A stretch of 64,000 bases of DNA from Muribaculaceae bacterium (GTDB lineage: Bacteria; Bacteroidota; Bacteroidia; Bacteroidales; Muribaculaceae): contig JAFLTQ010000010.1 of NCBI GenBank assembly GCA_022510385.1, forward strand, positions 1 through 64,000, given 5' to 3'. The translations under genes and the position numbers were made by a program. The notes beneath the pieces are model-generated. The model saw nothing but the letters and a program-made list of their open reading frames with translations, was not told the origin of the DNA and searched no databases. Position 1 is the stretch's first letter, and each line of letters opens with the position of its first letter. Shown here in pieces: positions 26,557 to 36,266 of the stretch.

Positions 26557-26990
26557 GAAAATGGAATGGAGCCAAGCACATCGCCAAATTGATCGGCTAT
26601 TTTCTGAATCTGTCCCCCTATCAGCGGACGTAGCATCATCGGGATATCTATGTCAAAATCTACCGACGCTTCAGATGTAGTCTCTGTTTTGGGCTTAAGA
26701 TGCATTGATAGAGACATCTCCATCGGAATTCCCTCTCCTCTCAATTTTATCAAGGAGGGTTCCTTTCTTTCTACCACTCGAAAAGTAAGACTCCCCATCG
26801 GCCCCCCGGGAACTTCAATCGTGTCCGGAGTGATGACGATATTCTCAAACATCTGTCGCTTGTCTTCCGGTATCCGTTCTGCCGGCACCTTCCCAAGCAT
26901 ATCCTTGAGATTTTCAAGATTCGACAATTTATTGAACACAGTATCTGCCGATGCATTCAATGTCACATTTCGGGAACTATAAGTAGCCAT
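26553..26990 (-). CDS. SRPBCC (START-like) family protein
   Basis: The 145-residue protein shows the helix-grip SRPBCC pattern: an early strand-helix (VTLNASADTVFNKLSNLENL), central beta strands (GSLTFRVVERKEPSLIKLRGEG) and a long C-terminal helix (GGQIQKIADQFGDVLG). It may bind a hydrophobic ligand in its cavity. It sits directly after pyrE on the minus strand and overlaps the next lipoprotein gene by 4 bp. The ligand is unknown. Confidence 0.8.
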   Translation of the reverse strand: MATYSSRNVTLNASADTVFNKLSNLENLKDMLGKVPAERIPEDKRQMFENIVITPDTIEVPGGPMGSLTFRVVERKEPSLIKLRGEGIPMEMSLSMHLKPKTETTSEASVDFDIDIPMMLRPLIGGQIQKIADQFGDVLGSIPFS

Positions 26991-27036
26991 TTGTTTTGCC
27001 TTTGGTTTTTTATCTTACCTAAAAAATGAAACCGGC

Positions 27037-27681
27037 TCAATCCTTAAAACCAGGCATCCATCCGGCCGGATCTTCACGCCATTCGCGTAGCGTCTCTGCC
27101 TCCTCTTTACTTATATACTTCGTATTCTCCGCCACTTCGATCATTGTGGAATAATCACACAACGAAACCAGAGTGATATTTGCCTCATGGAATCTCTTTA
27201 CAGCCATAGGGAATTTATAATTGAACAGGCAAGTCATTCCTATGACCTCTGTGCCGTAATTCTGGAGCAGTTCAACTGTTTTCAATGAGCTGCCGCCGGT
27301 AGACACAAGATCTTCTATGACCACTACTTTTGTGCCGGGTTTTAGATTTCCCTCTATGCTGTTTTCCAAGCCATGGTCTTTGGGGGTGTCTCTAACATAG
27401 ACATAGGGGAGCCCCAATGTGTCGGCAACTATTGCCCCTATTGCAATTGCTCCCATAGCAACTCCGGCTATAGCCTGCACTTCCGGGAAATTCTCCAGAA
27501 TGGAGCGCGAAAATTCAACTTTAACAAAGTTTCTTATATCGGGATAAGAGAGTATCTTCCTGTTATCATTATATATAGGAGAGTTCCATCCAGAGGCCCA
27601 TACAAAGGGATTTTGCGGCTGGAGCTTGATTGCACTGATCTGGAGAAGTTTTTCTGCTAACAATTTTTCAGTAGACTTCAT
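27037..27681 (-). CDS. pyrE: Orotate phosphoribosyltransferase
   Basis: The 214-residue enzyme makes orotidine 5'-monophosphate from orotate and PRPP in UMP synthesis. The PRPP-binding motif VVVIEDLVSTGGSS is clear, as are YIRDTPKDHG-like and FVWASGWNSPIYNDNRK segments. The ATG at 27681 is chosen over a TTG 18 codons upstream because it fits the family start and gives a 45-base leader behind the promoter at 27733-27764. It begins the pyrE-SRPBCC-lipoprotein-LysE group. Confidence 0.95.
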   Translation of the reverse strand: MKSTEKLLAEKLLQISAIKLQPQNPFVWASGWNSPIYNDNRKILSYPDIRNFVKVEFSRSILENFPEVQAIAGVAMGAIAIGAIVADTLGLPYVYVRDTPKDHGLENSIEGNLKPGTKVVVIEDLVSTGGSSLKTVELLQNYGTEVIGMTCLFNYKFPMAVKRFHEANITLVSLCDYSTMIEVAENTKYISKEEAETLREWREDPAGWMPGFKD

Positions 27682-27732
27682 ACTTATCTGCTTTTTTCGT
27701 TTTACAAGTAGGCGTATATTTTCACCATAATG

Positions 27733-27764
27733 CAAATATACACCTTCCCGGTTATATTTCCAAA
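27733..27764 (-). promoter_or_regulatory. pyrE promoter
   Basis: On the minus strand TTTG (27761-27764), a 20-base spacer and TATATTTG (27733-27740) match the Bacteroidota consensus. The predicted start near 27728 leaves a leader of about 45 bases. Confidence 0.7.
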
Positions 27765-27872
27765 CAAAAAGGAAGCGGGGAAACCAAAAAAATTCTTTTT
27801 GTTGAATCTTCTCTGACTTCTTCTATTTCAACTCTCTAAGTAACCTATCTTTAGAGTTTTGTTATTGGTCTT

Positions 27873-29189
27873 TTAATCCCTTCCGTAGAGATCTCGGGTA
27901 TAAATCTTTTCTTCCACATCCCTCAACTCTTCATTCGACCGGTTGGCCAATATTGCGTCGCTCTCGCGTTTAAAACGCTCAAGATCATTCACTACAACGC
28001 TGCCAAAAAAAGTCGATCCGTCTTCAAGCGTCGGCTCATAGATAATAACCTTTGCCCCCTTAGCCTTTATACGTTTCATTACTCCCTGTATCGAACTCTG
28101 ACGGAAATTGTCGGAATTGGTTTTCATTGTAAGCCTGTAAACTCCCACTGTCACACCCTTTTCCTTTTGTTCGTCGTAGGAGTTGGAGCCGGAATAGCTA
28201 TACCATCCCGCCTTCTTTAATATCTGGTCGGCTATGAAATCTTTGCGGGTTCTGTTGCTTTCAACTATGGCACTCATCATATTTTGTGGAATATCCGCAT
28301 AATTGGCCAACAACTGTTTTGTGTCTTTAGGCAAACAGTAGCCTCCATATCCGAATGAGGGATTATTATAATGTGTGCCGATTCGAGGATCAAGTCCTAT
28401 CCCCTCAATTATCGCCTTCGTGTCAAGTCCTTTTATCTCTGCGTATGTGTCAAGTTCATTGAAATAGCTGACTCGTAGTGCAAGATAGGTATTGGCAAAC
28501 AGCTTTACAGCTTCCGCCTCTTTTAATCCCATGAATAAAACCGGAATATCCTGCTTGATTGCACCCTCTTCAAGCAATTCTGCAAAAATCTCTGCCGATT
28601 TGCGAAGGAAGGGTAAATCTGCTATCTCTTGTATTGCCTTGTTTTCTATTGAAAATTCCTCCTTTTCAATCAATTTTGGTATCCCTATTATTATACGTGA
28701 GGGATAGAGATTATCATAAAGTGCCTTGCTTTCTCTCAAAAATTCAGGAGAGAAAAGAAGATTGAGGCGTTTTAATCCCCTTTCATAATATTTCCTATAG
28801 ATAGTTCTGCAAAAACCTACAGGAATGGTAGATTTGATGATAATCACAGCTTCCGGATTCAGGTTCACGACTGTCTCTATGACATTCTCGACACTTGAGG
28901 TGTCGAAATAATTTCTCACCGGATCATAGTTGGTAGGAGTGGCTACCACCACAAAATCAGCCTTTTTATAGGCCTCTTCAGGACTCAGCGTAGCCCTCAG
29001 ATTCAATTTCTTATTTTTGAGATACTCTTCTATGTAGTCATCCTTAATAGGGCTTTCCTTCCGATTGACCATTTCAACCTTTTCCGGCACAACATCAACG
29101 GCCGTAACTTCGTTATGTTGAGACAATAAAGTAGCCATGGATAACCCTACATAGCCGGTGCCCGCTACTGCAATTTTATATTCCTTCAT
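27873..29189 (-). CDS. ugd: UDP-glucose 6-dehydrogenase family
   Basis: The 438-residue nucleotide-sugar dehydrogenase has an N-terminal Rossmann NAD site ([17 protein letters not shown], 8-24). Other family motifs are [19 protein letters not shown] and [23 protein letters not shown]. The catalytic cysteine is in [15 protein letters not shown]. It oxidises UDP-glucose, or a related sugar, to the uronate for surface glycans. A nearby -7-like box (TAAATTTG at 29280-29287) may drive it, divergent from the sigma-factor promoter. Confidence 0.9.
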   Translation of the reverse strand: MKEYKIAVAGTGYVGLSMATLLSQHNEVTAVDVVPEKVEMVNRKESPIKDDYIEEYLKNKKLNLRATLSPEEAYKKADFVVVATPTNYDPVRNYFDTSSVENVIETVVNLNPEAVIIIKSTIPVGFCRTIYRKYYERGLKRLNLLFSPEFLRESKALYDNLYPSRIIIGIPKLIEKEEFSIENKAIQEIADLPFLRKSAEIFAELLEEGAIKQDIPVLFMGLKEAEAVKLFANTYLALRVSYFNELDTYAEIKGLDTKAIIEGIGLDPRIGTHYNNPSFGYGGYCLPKDTKQLLANYADIPQNMMSAIVESNRTRKDFIADQILKKAGWYSYSGSNSYDEQKEKGVTVGVYRLTMKTNSDNFRQSSIQGVMKRIKAKGAKVIIYEPTLEDGSTFFGSVVVNDLERFKRESDAILANRSNEELRDVEEKIYTRDLYGRD

Positions 29190-29309
29190 TTCTTTTTATT
29201 TTTTACCAAGGGAGTGAGTTTTTCATATTCCGACAAACAGAATTTTTTCATATTCCAAAGGCCGGAATGAATCTTTTTGCAAATTTAAAGTAAAAAAAGT
29301 TGCTTTTTG

Positions 29310-29340
29310 TTTGGATTGATAAAAAAAATGATTACATTTG
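29310..29340 (+). promoter_or_regulatory. Sigma-factor gene promoter
   Basis: TTTG at 29310-29313, a 19-base spacer and TACATTTG at 29333-29340 give an exact consensus match. The leader to the ATG at 29366 is about 20 bases. Confidence 0.75.
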
Positions 29341-29365
29341 CTCGAACAAACCAACTAACCAATTT

Positions 29366-29872
29366 ATGAGCCAAGAATCCCCATTTATTACATCAGTCCT
29401 TGGGATGCAGGCTAATTTGAGGTCGTTTGCGTTGAAGCTAACCATGGATAAAGACGCAGCCCATGACCTTGTGCAAGACACAACCCTTAAAGCGTTGAAC
29501 AGCGAGGATAAGTTCGTTGACAACGTCAATCTTAAGGGATGGATGCTCACGATCATGCGCAACATCTTTATCAACAACTATCGCAAAAGCGTTAGAGAAA
29601 ACACAGTGGTGGATTCAACTACCGACCTTTATCACCTCAACCTTAAGCAAGACTCCGGGTATGAAACCCCTGATGGAGCTTTTGCTGTCAATGAAATTTC
29701 TTCTATTTTGGCCAAATTTCCAAAAGATTTCAGCGAGCCTTTCAACATGCATGTCGCCGGCTATAAATATGAAGAAATTGCTGAACGTCTTTCGATGCCG
29801 TTAGGCACTGTCAAAAGCCGGATTTTCTTCACTCGTAAGAAACTTCGTGAAATCTTGAAAGATTATCAATAA
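29366..29872 (+). CDS. ECF-type RNA polymerase sigma factor
   Basis: The 168-residue sigma-70 family protein shows region 2 (DAAHDLVQDTTLKAL, LKGWMLTIMRNIFINNYRK) and region 4 with a helix-turn-helix (YKYEEIAERLSMPLGTVKSRIFFTRKKL). The ATG at 29366 is preferred over an in-frame ATG 22 codons upstream, because that one lies inside the promoter. No anti-sigma gene is adjacent, so control may be at transcription. It ends in a hairpin terminator. Its regulon is unknown. Confidence 0.9.
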   Translation: MSQESPFITSVLGMQANLRSFALKLTMDKDAAHDLVQDTTLKALNSEDKFVDNVNLKGWMLTIMRNIFINNYRKSVRENTVVDSTTDLYHLNLKQDSGYETPDGAFAVNEISSILAKFPKDFSEPFNMHVAGYKYEEIAERLSMPLGTVKSRIFFTRKKLREILKDYQ

Positions 29873-29912
29873 ATTTTGAGATAAAAATTTGACTTTTGAT
29901 GTTCAAAAAGAA

Positions 29913-29942
29913 ACCGAGCCTTCTGAAGACTCGGTTTTTTTA
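29913..29942 (+). terminator. Intrinsic terminator after the sigma-factor gene
   Basis: ACCGAG and CTCGGT pair, with extra CCTT/AAGA contacts, followed by a run of seven T. It lies 41 bases after the stop and between converging genes. Confidence 0.8.
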
Positions 29943-29980
29943 TTCCTTCTCTACCTTTCGGTTATCCGATTCCTATCAAC

Positions 29981-30196
29981 CTACCTTTGTATCCAGGCGC
30001 CCTCGAAGCCGGATTCCTTTATGGCGCTCTCTACTTGAGCTGCATGCTCTGAATCTTCCGGAAGCCCATGAATATGTAGAATCTTATCCGTGGTAGATAA
30101 CTCCATCTCTAACTCTGCTCCCGGGAATTTCCTTTCTACTGCCTTCTTTATTGCCGACACACAATCACGGCATTTCGCATTCGTCTGTATTTGCAT
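29981..30196 (-). CDS. Heavy-metal-associated (HMA) small protein
   Basis: The 71-residue protein has a ferredoxin-like HMA pattern with a C-x2-C metal site (NAKCRDC, Cys9 and Cys12), then AIKKAVERKF and a KILHIHGL strand. It probably binds copper or another soft metal as a chaperone. No transport ATPase is adjacent. It converges on the sigma gene terminator. Confidence 0.82.
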   Translation of the reverse strand: MQIQTNAKCRDCVSAIKKAVERKFPGAELEMELSTTDKILHIHGLPEDSEHAAQVESAIKESGFEGAWIQR

Positions 30197-30267
30197 ATTC
30201 TTTTATTTTTATTCTTTGTTTAAAAACAATGGAGAACTCTTAAGTTGCATATCCAAGAAAAAAAATC

Positions 30268-30275
30268 TATTTTTG
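30268..30275 (+). promoter_or_regulatory. -7 box four bases before the LolD-like gene ATG
   Basis: TATTTTTG at 30268-30275 is followed by AAAC and then the ATG at 30280. A TTG at 30245-30247, 20 bases upstream, could be a weak -33 element. The layout predicts a leaderless transcript. Confidence 0.6.
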
Positions 30276-30279
30276 AAAC

Positions 30280-30939
30280 ATGCTTGAACTATATGATATC
30301 TACAAAAGCTATGGCCCGGTGAAAGTCTTAAACGGGATCAGCCTCTCTTTTAATAAGGGGGAAATCATGTCGATTGTCGGACCCTCAGGTGCCGGGAAGA
30401 CTACTCTGCTACAAATTGCAGGAACACTCGACCGACCCGACAGCGGGAAAGTAATCTTCAACAACATTGATCTTTTAAAGCTTAATGATCAAAAAATTTC
30501 AAAGTTCAGAAATTCTAACCTCGGTTTTATATTTCAGTTCCATCAATTGATGCCCGAATTTTCTGCCATTGAAAATGTAGCGTTGCCGGGACTTATTGCC
30601 GGAAGAAAACGTAAGGAAGTTTTCAACGAAGCCGAAAAATTACTTTCCGAACTGGGGTTATCCCATCGTCTTAACCATCGACCCTCTGAGCTCTCCGGGG
30701 GTGAGAAACAACGCACTGCGATTGCTCGGGCTCTCATAAATCATCCTACTCTCGTCTTGGCCGACGAACCAACCGGCAGCCTCGATTCTAAGAATAGGGA
30801 TGATATAAAAAACATTATCTCCGGTCTACGTGAAAAATATAATCAGAGTTTCGTCATCGTCACCCATGACCCCGAAATCGCCGACATAGCCGACCGCAAG
30901 GTCGTCATAGAGGATGGCTGTATCAAAAGAGAGTCCTAA
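30280..30939 (+). CDS. lolD: ABC transporter ATP-binding protein, LolD-like
   Basis: The 219-residue ATPase has Walker A GPSGAGKT (34-41), signature LSGGEKQR, Walker B LVLADEPTGSLD and the FQFHQLMPEFSA region of the LolD/MacB/FtsE group. It probably powers lipoprotein release from the inner membrane, but the LolC/E permease is not in this window. The -7 box lies four bases before the ATG. The stop is 3 bp before the RNA methyltransferase gene, so these two are co-transcribed. Confidence 0.88.
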   Translation: MLELYDIYKSYGPVKVLNGISLSFNKGEIMSIVGPSGAGKTTLLQIAGTLDRPDSGKVIFNNIDLLKLNDQKISKFRNSNLGFIFQFHQLMPEFSAIENVALPGLIAGRKRKEVFNEAEKLLSELGLSHRLNHRPSELSGGEKQRTAIARALINHPTLVLADEPTGSLDSKNRDDIKNIISGLREKYNQSFVIVTHDPEIADIADRKVVIEDGCIKRES

Positions 30940-30942
30940 AAA

Positions 30943-32151
30943 ATGGAATTGCCCCAAGGTTTCAAAGAAATGCTTTGTGAGTTACTCGGGCAACCGGAGG
31001 CTCTTCTTCTTGAAAAAGAATTAGATGAGCCCCCTCTGACTGCCATCCGGCTTAACAGAAGGAAGCCGGGAGCTGAATTCGAGGGGATGAGTCCGGTGCC
31101 TTGGTGTCGATCCGGATACTATCTGGATAAACGTCCCCAATTCATTTTCGACCCTTTGCTTCATGTCGGTGCCTACTATGTGCAAGACCCCTCTTCAATG
31201 ATCTATGAGACATTAGTTGAAAAAATCCTCAAAAATCATTTTTACGAAGACAAAGATAATAAGGGAATAAAACATCTTAAAGTTTTGGATCTTTGTGCAG
31301 CTCCCGGAGGGAAAACCACAGCAATAATCAATGCTTTGCCTGATGGGAGCGAAGTGGTCGCTAATGAATACAGCCGAAAAAGAGTCGGAGCGCTTCAAGA
31401 AAATATCGACAGATGGGGATATCCTTATGTCTCTGTGACAAATCGCGATTCTTATTATTTTGCCTCACAAGGTGAAAATTTTGATATTATAGCCGTAGAT
31501 GCTCCTTGTTCCGGGGAAGGAATGATGCGTAAAGAGGAAATGGCCCGATTGCAATGGTCGGAGGAATTAATTGATAATTGCGCGCGGCTACAGAGAGATA
31601 TTCTGGATAATGCGGTTAAGGCATTAAAACCGGGTGGAGTCCTTATATATTCAACATGCACTTTCAATCGAAGAGAGAATGAATGTAATGCAGAATATAT
31701 AGTAAAAGAGTTGGGGCTAAAGCCGATTGACATGCAATTACCCGAGGAATGGGGAATCGCCAAGGGAATTGATACTGATTTACCTGTGATGCGTTTTATG
31801 CCGCATAAGACAAAAGGAGAGGGACTTTTTGTCTCCGTTTTCAAAAAAGAGTCATTGGAGCAGACCATCGGGACATCTTGCCCTGTCGAAAATGAATCTC
31901 CACGATTTAAGCATATAAAAGGATTTCAGAAAGTGGATAAGCAACCGGAATCCACTGATTTTTTCAGAGTGGAAGTTGATAGAGCCGATGCTATTAAATA
32001 TTTAAGAGGAGAAAGCCTTGTGTTGGACCCCGTAACACCAAAAGGAATGGTGAATATTTGCTATAAGGGTTATGAATTGGGGCCGGCTAAAAATATAGGA
32101 TCAAGAGCCAATAATCTTTACCCTAAAAACAAACGTATCAGAAAGCAATAA
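30943..32151 (+). CDS. rsmF: RsmF-like 16S rRNA (cytosine-C5) methyltransferase
   Basis: The 402-residue NOL1/NOP2/sun family enzyme has a SAM-binding VLDLCAAPGGKTT, an NxPCSG-type motif (DAPCSGEGMMRKE) and the catalytic STCTFNRRENE (TCT). An N-terminal PLTAIRLNRR region and a C-terminal extension (about 300-402, RVEVDRADAIKYLRGESL) fit RsmF rather than RsmB. Target base inferred as C1407. It follows lolD by 3 bp. Confidence 0.88.
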   Translation: MELPQGFKEMLCELLGQPEALLLEKELDEPPLTAIRLNRRKPGAEFEGMSPVPWCRSGYYLDKRPQFIFDPLLHVGAYYVQDPSSMIYETLVEKILKNHFYEDKDNKGIKHLKVLDLCAAPGGKTTAIINALPDGSEVVANEYSRKRVGALQENIDRWGYPYVSVTNRDSYYFASQGENFDIIAVDAPCSGEGMMRKEEMARLQWSEELIDNCARLQRDILDNAVKALKPGGVLIYSTCTFNRRENECNAEYIVKELGLKPIDMQLPEEWGIAKGIDTDLPVMRFMPHKTKGEGLFVSVFKKESLEQTIGTSCPVENESPRFKHIKGFQKVDKQPESTDFFRVEVDRADAIKYLRGESLVLDPVTPKGMVNICYKGYELGPAKNIGSRANNLYPKNKRIRKQ

Positions 32152-32170
32152 TCCTACATCTTCCCATTTT

Positions 32171-32398
32171 TCAACTTTCTTCCATTCCTATTTCTTTTTC
32201 ATTCCTTTTAGCTCTCAGACGGTCTCGGCGTCTCAGGGCAAAAAAAGCTAAAATAATAACTATTGTTTCTGCGCCTAATGTGAGCCAAAACCTTAAAGAT
32301 TGCCCTGTTTTTAGCAAGTCAATCCCAAAATAGAAAGTCATAAAGGAAGCGTAGGCCACTAAAATGGCAGTCACAAACTGATATTTTTTTAGTTTCAT
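32171..32398 (-). CDS. Small two-helix membrane protein, unknown
   Basis: The 75-residue protein has two transmembrane segments (about 8-27 and 37-56) and a short basic tail (RRRDRLRAKRNEKE). No family was recognised. It lies in a gap between the RNA methyltransferase and exonuclease genes and is transcribed opposite to the first. The coding call rests on its length, hydrophobicity pattern and plausible start; it could be a minor membrane regulator. Confidence 0.6.
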   Translation of the reverse strand: MKLKKYQFVTAILVAYASFMTFYFGIDLLKTGQSLRFWLTLGAETIVIILAFFALRRRDRLRAKRNEKEIGMEES

Positions 32399-32503
32399 AA
32401 TTGTCTCTTTACATTTAAGCTATACACTCTCCCCCGGGAGCTAATAAGAATTAAGGCTTAGGATTTTTTGTCACCTTCTCCCTAATTAACGCTTTAATGC
32501 CTC

Positions 32504-33154
32504 TTATAGTGTTTCAGGTTCAGGCGGCAGTGTCAGATATGGAGATTCTTCAGGTTTGAACTTACCTTGAGAGAGGAAAGTATAGATCTTTATACATGCC
32601 GCTGCATCCAGGGCTGCATACTCCTTTTGTGGCTGGGTTAGCTCGGCTGCTTCCCAATTAGATAATCTCTGGCCTTTCGAGATTCTTTCACCGAATAAAA
32701 TTCCATACAGACGGGAAAGACTGTTATCAGCTATCTTGAAATCCTTCACATAGGCTTGGAGATCAATGAAACATTGGGGCTCTATTTCCGTAGCTTTTCT
32801 CAGATTATGAAAATCATCATGGATTGAAAGACCAACCTTTAATTTATCGGGATCCTCCAATATCTCTTTTAACTGTTGCGGAAATCCAATGATATTAGTT
32901 CTAAACAGATAACACGAGTCAGGAGTGGCGAGCTGAATAAGTGCCACATCAAAATGCTGACCTTTACGGAAACTTGGACGCGTCTCTGTATCGAAACCTA
33001 TAATGGGAGCCTCTCTTAGTGCATTAAGAGCCTCCTCGAAATTTCGAGCGGAATCAATTGTGACAATATTGCCCTTGTAAGAGGCTGCCGGAAGTTCGGC
33101 AAGTCTCTCCTTGGGAATAGTCACTATAGCTTTTTTAAATTCCTCGGGCGTCAT
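32504..33154 (-). CDS. 3'-5' exonuclease (RNase D-like DEDDy)
   Basis: The 216-residue protein has the DEDDy motifs: IIGFDTETRPSF (exo I, Asp/Glu), LSIHDDFHNLRK (exo II) and YAALDAAACIKIY (exo III, Tyr/Asp). It is probably a ribonuclease acting on RNA 3' ends, but DNA cannot be excluded. It overlaps the upstream CorC/HlyC gene by 4 bp. Confidence 0.9.
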   Translation of the reverse strand: MTPEEFKKAIVTIPKERLAELPAASYKGNIVTIDSARNFEEALNALREAPIIGFDTETRPSFRKGQHFDVALIQLATPDSCYLFRTNIIGFPQQLKEILEDPDKLKVGLSIHDDFHNLRKATEIEPQCFIDLQAYVKDFKIADNSLSRLYGILFGERISKGQRLSNWEAAELTQPQKEYAALDAAACIKIYTFLSQGKFKPEESPYLTLPPEPETL

Positions 33155-34416
33155 ACAAGTTTCTCTATTTTAACGAGCTCTATTCTGGCTGCCGACATTT
33201 TTTCGACGGTGAGACGATATCCTTCGGTCTCAAAAGAATACCCCACCTCGGGGAGTTCTCCTGAATTATGAAGCACGAGACCTCCCACTGTGTGATAATC
33301 CTCATCTTCGTCGAGGCTCAGTCCGAATCTTTCGTTAACATTCTCTATTTCTGCTCTTCCGCTTACTTCATAAATATTTTCAGAACACTCTTTCATTAAG
33401 ATTTTATTCCGGTCGTGTTCATCCTCTATTTCTCCAAAAATCTCCTCTACAAGATCTTCAAGCGTGACAAGGCCTGCAGTCCCACCATATTCATCTACCA
33501 CTATCGACATAGATTTTTTCTCATTGAGCATTCGCCTCATCATTTTATTGGCAAGCATCGTCTCCGGAGTGAAAATCACAGGCTTCAGTTTCTCTTTCAA
33601 GTCTGCCTCTATATTAAACAATTCAGAGATATGTATATAACCCAACACATCATCGATGTCTTCATTATACACCACTATCTTGGAGAGACCCGTGGCTATG
33701 AATTTTTTGATGAGCTCCTCTCGCTTCATATCCTCAATTGCTACACCCACTATTTCATTCCGGGGAATCATACACTCCGAAATCTGAGTGTCTTTAAAGT
33801 CAATCGCATTAGAAAATATCTTTACTTCATTTTCTATCTCTGTTTTATCGCTGATACTCTCTATTTGGTCCTGTAGGAATGTATCCAGCTCTTCTATCGT
33901 TAATCCTTGCTTTTTGTCTTCTACTTTCCCTATACCAAAAATTTTCATCAACCCTCTTGATATCCCTGAAACCAACATTGAGACGGGATAAAGAATCAGA
34001 TAAACCAGATAAAGAGGCAACGCCAACAGCCTTATCATAAAGTTTGGATTAATCCGGAATATTGTCTTTGGAAGAAATTCCCCTACAATCAAAACCACTC
34101 CTGTCGACACCAGGGTATTGACAGTCAACATAAGCGCCTCATTATGGAACCATCTGTTAAAGATTGGCTGAAGAATAATAGCAAATGTGATGCCATAAAC
34201 CACAAGCACGACATTGTTGCCTATTAGCATTGTGGAAATAAACACATCCTCATGGTGAGTGAACCTTTTTAAAATCCTGTCTATCACTCCCTTCCCGGCC
34301 GCATCTATCTCCATCCTGACCTTATCGCTTTGCACAAATGCAATTTCTGATCCGGAAAAAAGCGCCGATAGGATTAACGCTATTATCGTGATTACTATAG
34401 CTGTTGCAAGTGTCAT
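33151..34416 (-). CDS. CNNM/CorC/HlyC family transporter-associated protein
   Basis: The 421-residue protein has a DUF21 transmembrane part (about 1-150, SALFSGSEIAFVQSDKVR), a CBS pair (about 200-320, MIPRNEIVGVAIED, IVVDEYGGTAGLVTLEDLVEEIFGEI), and a CorC_HlyC C-terminal domain (VSGRAEIENVNERFG). Members are linked to magnesium or cobalt handling, and in Bacteroidota the GldE paralogue is of this type. It sits immediately after lptC (6 bp), as is common in this order. Confidence 0.9.
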   Translation of the reverse strand: MTLATAIVITIIALILSALFSGSEIAFVQSDKVRMEIDAAGKGVIDRILKRFTHHEDVFISTMLIGNNVVLVVYGITFAIILQPIFNRWFHNEALMLTVNTLVSTGVVLIVGEFLPKTIFRINPNFMIRLLALPLYLVYLILYPVSMLVSGISRGLMKIFGIGKVEDKKQGLTIEELDTFLQDQIESISDKTEIENEVKIFSNAIDFKDTQISECMIPRNEIVGVAIEDMKREELIKKFIATGLSKIVVYNEDIDDVLGYIHISELFNIEADLKEKLKPVIFTPETMLANKMMRRMLNEKKSMSIVVDEYGGTAGLVTLEDLVEEIFGEIEDEHDRNKILMKECSENIYEVSGRAEIENVNERFGLSLDEDEDYHTVGGLVLHNSGELPEVGYSFETEGYRLTVEKMSAARIELVKIEKLV

Positions 34417-34422
34417 ATAAAC

Positions 34423-34977
34423 CTATGGTTTCTGCACCGGGAAAATACCGTTGGGATGTAATATCCTGTAATTATTTAACGATTCGTCCGACTCAAAGCC
34501 TGTCCCCTCTATGACATGAGTCGAATTCTCTATATGTATAAAAGTGTCGGAATATAATTGTTGTTTACGCTGGTCCCAAAACACTCGAGGAGAAAGGAAA
34601 AGTTCATCAGGGAATTTCGTCATTTCCACCTCTCCTTCCAGACGCCAAAGGCGTTCATTCTTGTAAAATTTCGCTGAATCTGCAGCAACAGTCGCGATGA
34701 CATTATAATCCTTGTCATATTTCTGTAAATAGAGCCCCTCGGGAAACGACCAATAGGGGGTATCGGCTTCATCATATATGTTCCAAAGGGGGGAAATAAT
34801 CTTGTACTGCGTGATTCCTGAGTCTGAGATAAGGGTAGAGATATTCCTCGTTGACATTGATGCCATTTTTGCCGAATCCAAAGACGCGGATATATCCACT
34901 TTCTTTTCTTCCCGGCAGCTCCAAAAAAATGAGAGAGTCAGCAATAATGAAATCAAATAAAAGGGAAAACTTCGCAT
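34423..34977 (-). CDS. lptC: LPS transport protein LptC, lipoprotein form
   Basis: The 184-residue protein has a lipobox ending at Cys21 (LSFFWSC) and a beta-jellyroll core: YKIISPLWNIYDEADTPYWSFPEGLYLQKYD, LEGEVEMTKFPDELFLSPRVFWDQRKQQLYSD, GTGFESDESLNNYRI. LptC forms part of the bridge moving LPS from LptB2FG to the outer membrane. It shares a base with the upstream outer-membrane protein gene (TAATG), showing tight coupling. Confidence 0.88.
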   Translation of the reverse strand: MRSFPFYLISLLLTLSFFWSCREEKKVDISASLDSAKMASMSTRNISTLISDSGITQYKIISPLWNIYDEADTPYWSFPEGLYLQKYDKDYNVIATVAADSAKFYKNERLWRLEGEVEMTKFPDELFLSPRVFWDQRKQQLYSDTFIHIENSTHVIEGTGFESDESLNNYRILHPNGIFPVQKP

Positions 34978-36254
34978 TATCTGATTTTACGTTGCCAGAA
35001 CCAGAGTTCGTTGAAATTAACGCCGAGAGTGATATTAAAGAAACTCTCGGTGATAAGAGGATTAGGGGTGGCCTTTCGATGTTTCCATTCAAAACCAACG
35101 TTAACCATTGTTTTCCCTTCCGGAGTATTGAAACCTAATCCACAAGTGATTCCATATTCCTTCAATGAGTTCCCTTGAATATTCAGATAGTCATTGTTGT
35201 AGTATGCCCCAAGGCGATAAGCCATCCTTTGTGCATAGTTACCTCTGAGTTTGGGAATGAATTCTCCTCCGATGGCATAACGTGTCCGATTATTGAAATG
35301 CATGCCTTCGAATACCATATTGTCGGGATTGGCCAAAGCATAGAGTGGTGAATATGTAGCCTTCGACCACTCCTGATAGGTTATATCAAATTCAACCATC
35401 CAGCGTGAGGCATGTTCATGAACCCATCCAATGCCGGCTCCTATACTCATCGGGGTGTAGTATTTACCTTTCATTTTCATATAGGCTATCGTGTCGGCCT
35501 TACTGTCACGCGTGGTTTCCTGGAGTGTGGCCCAAGTCTGTCCATGAATCGATTTCTTTGGTGAAAAGGTTACACCCAGATTCAGTCGTTCTGTCCTGGC
35601 CACTTTGGTAGTGTATTGCGCACCTATCACAATGCCCCAGTCTCTGATCTGCATCACATGTTCAAAAAGTGTCTGACCCGAATTTGTCGGAGTGGAGAAT
35701 ACGTCATTTATTATATTACCAAAATCGTAGGATATATTAAATCCTAATGACACGCCTGCATATCCACCTGACAATCCAAGGTAGGCTTGATTGATACCTC
35801 CTTCTCCCTGATTTGTCATTGCTCCATGCTCTATTTTGGAACCAAAGGCGTAACCCACATAAGAATATGGCACCAGCCCAATTGAACCTCCCATATATTT
35901 CCCTATTGGAAACTGCATGGTGATATAGTCAAGTCCGCCTCCAAAGTGTGATTCTTTTTCGGTGACTTTCTGGATTTCATTATATTGTTTCTGCCAGATT
36001 ATTGACATATCTGCCCCTATGTCGAATAGAAATGTCAATGAGTCTATTGCAGCATAACTGGCCGGATTCATCACATTTATCTGACGCCCGGAGTGCATTG
36101 CGTATCCTATCGAACCCATCTGACGTTGCATCGATGTGGCCCTGTCGCTCAGTAGTCCATATCCATACATAGAGTATTGCCGGTTGTCTTGTGCAATTGC
36201 AATGGTAACTATGCTGATTGTGAACAATAGAAGTATTAAAACCCTTTTCTTCAT
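34977..36254 (-). CDS. Outer-membrane beta-barrel protein
   Basis: The 425-residue protein has a signal peptide (ILLLFTISIVTIAIAQ) and alternating aromatic strands typical of a FadL-like or PorV-like barrel (GGGLDYITMQFPIGKYMGGSIGLVPYSY, YMKMKGKYYTPMSIGAGIGWV, LTGVNFNELWFWQRK-like end). Substrate is unknown. It lies between coaX and lptC on the minus strand, an arrangement often seen in Bacteroidales. Confidence 0.8.
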   Translation of the reverse strand: MKKRVLILLLFTISIVTIAIAQDNRQYSMYGYGLLSDRATSMQRQMGSIGYAMHSGRQINVMNPASYAAIDSLTFLFDIGADMSIIWQKQYNEIQKVTEKESHFGGGLDYITMQFPIGKYMGGSIGLVPYSYVGYAFGSKIEHGAMTNQGEGGINQAYLGLSGGYAGVSLGFNISYDFGNIINDVFSTPTNSGQTLFEHVMQIRDWGIVIGAQYTTKVARTERLNLGVTFSPKKSIHGQTWATLQETTRDSKADTIAYMKMKGKYYTPMSIGAGIGWVHEHASRWMVEFDITYQEWSKATYSPLYALANPDNMVFEGMHFNNRTRYAIGGEFIPKLRGNYAQRMAYRLGAYYNNDYLNIQGNSLKEYGITCGLGFNTPEGKTMVNVGFEWKHRKATPNPLITESFFNITLGVNFNELWFWQRKIR

Positions 36255-36266
36255 TTCTATTTCTTA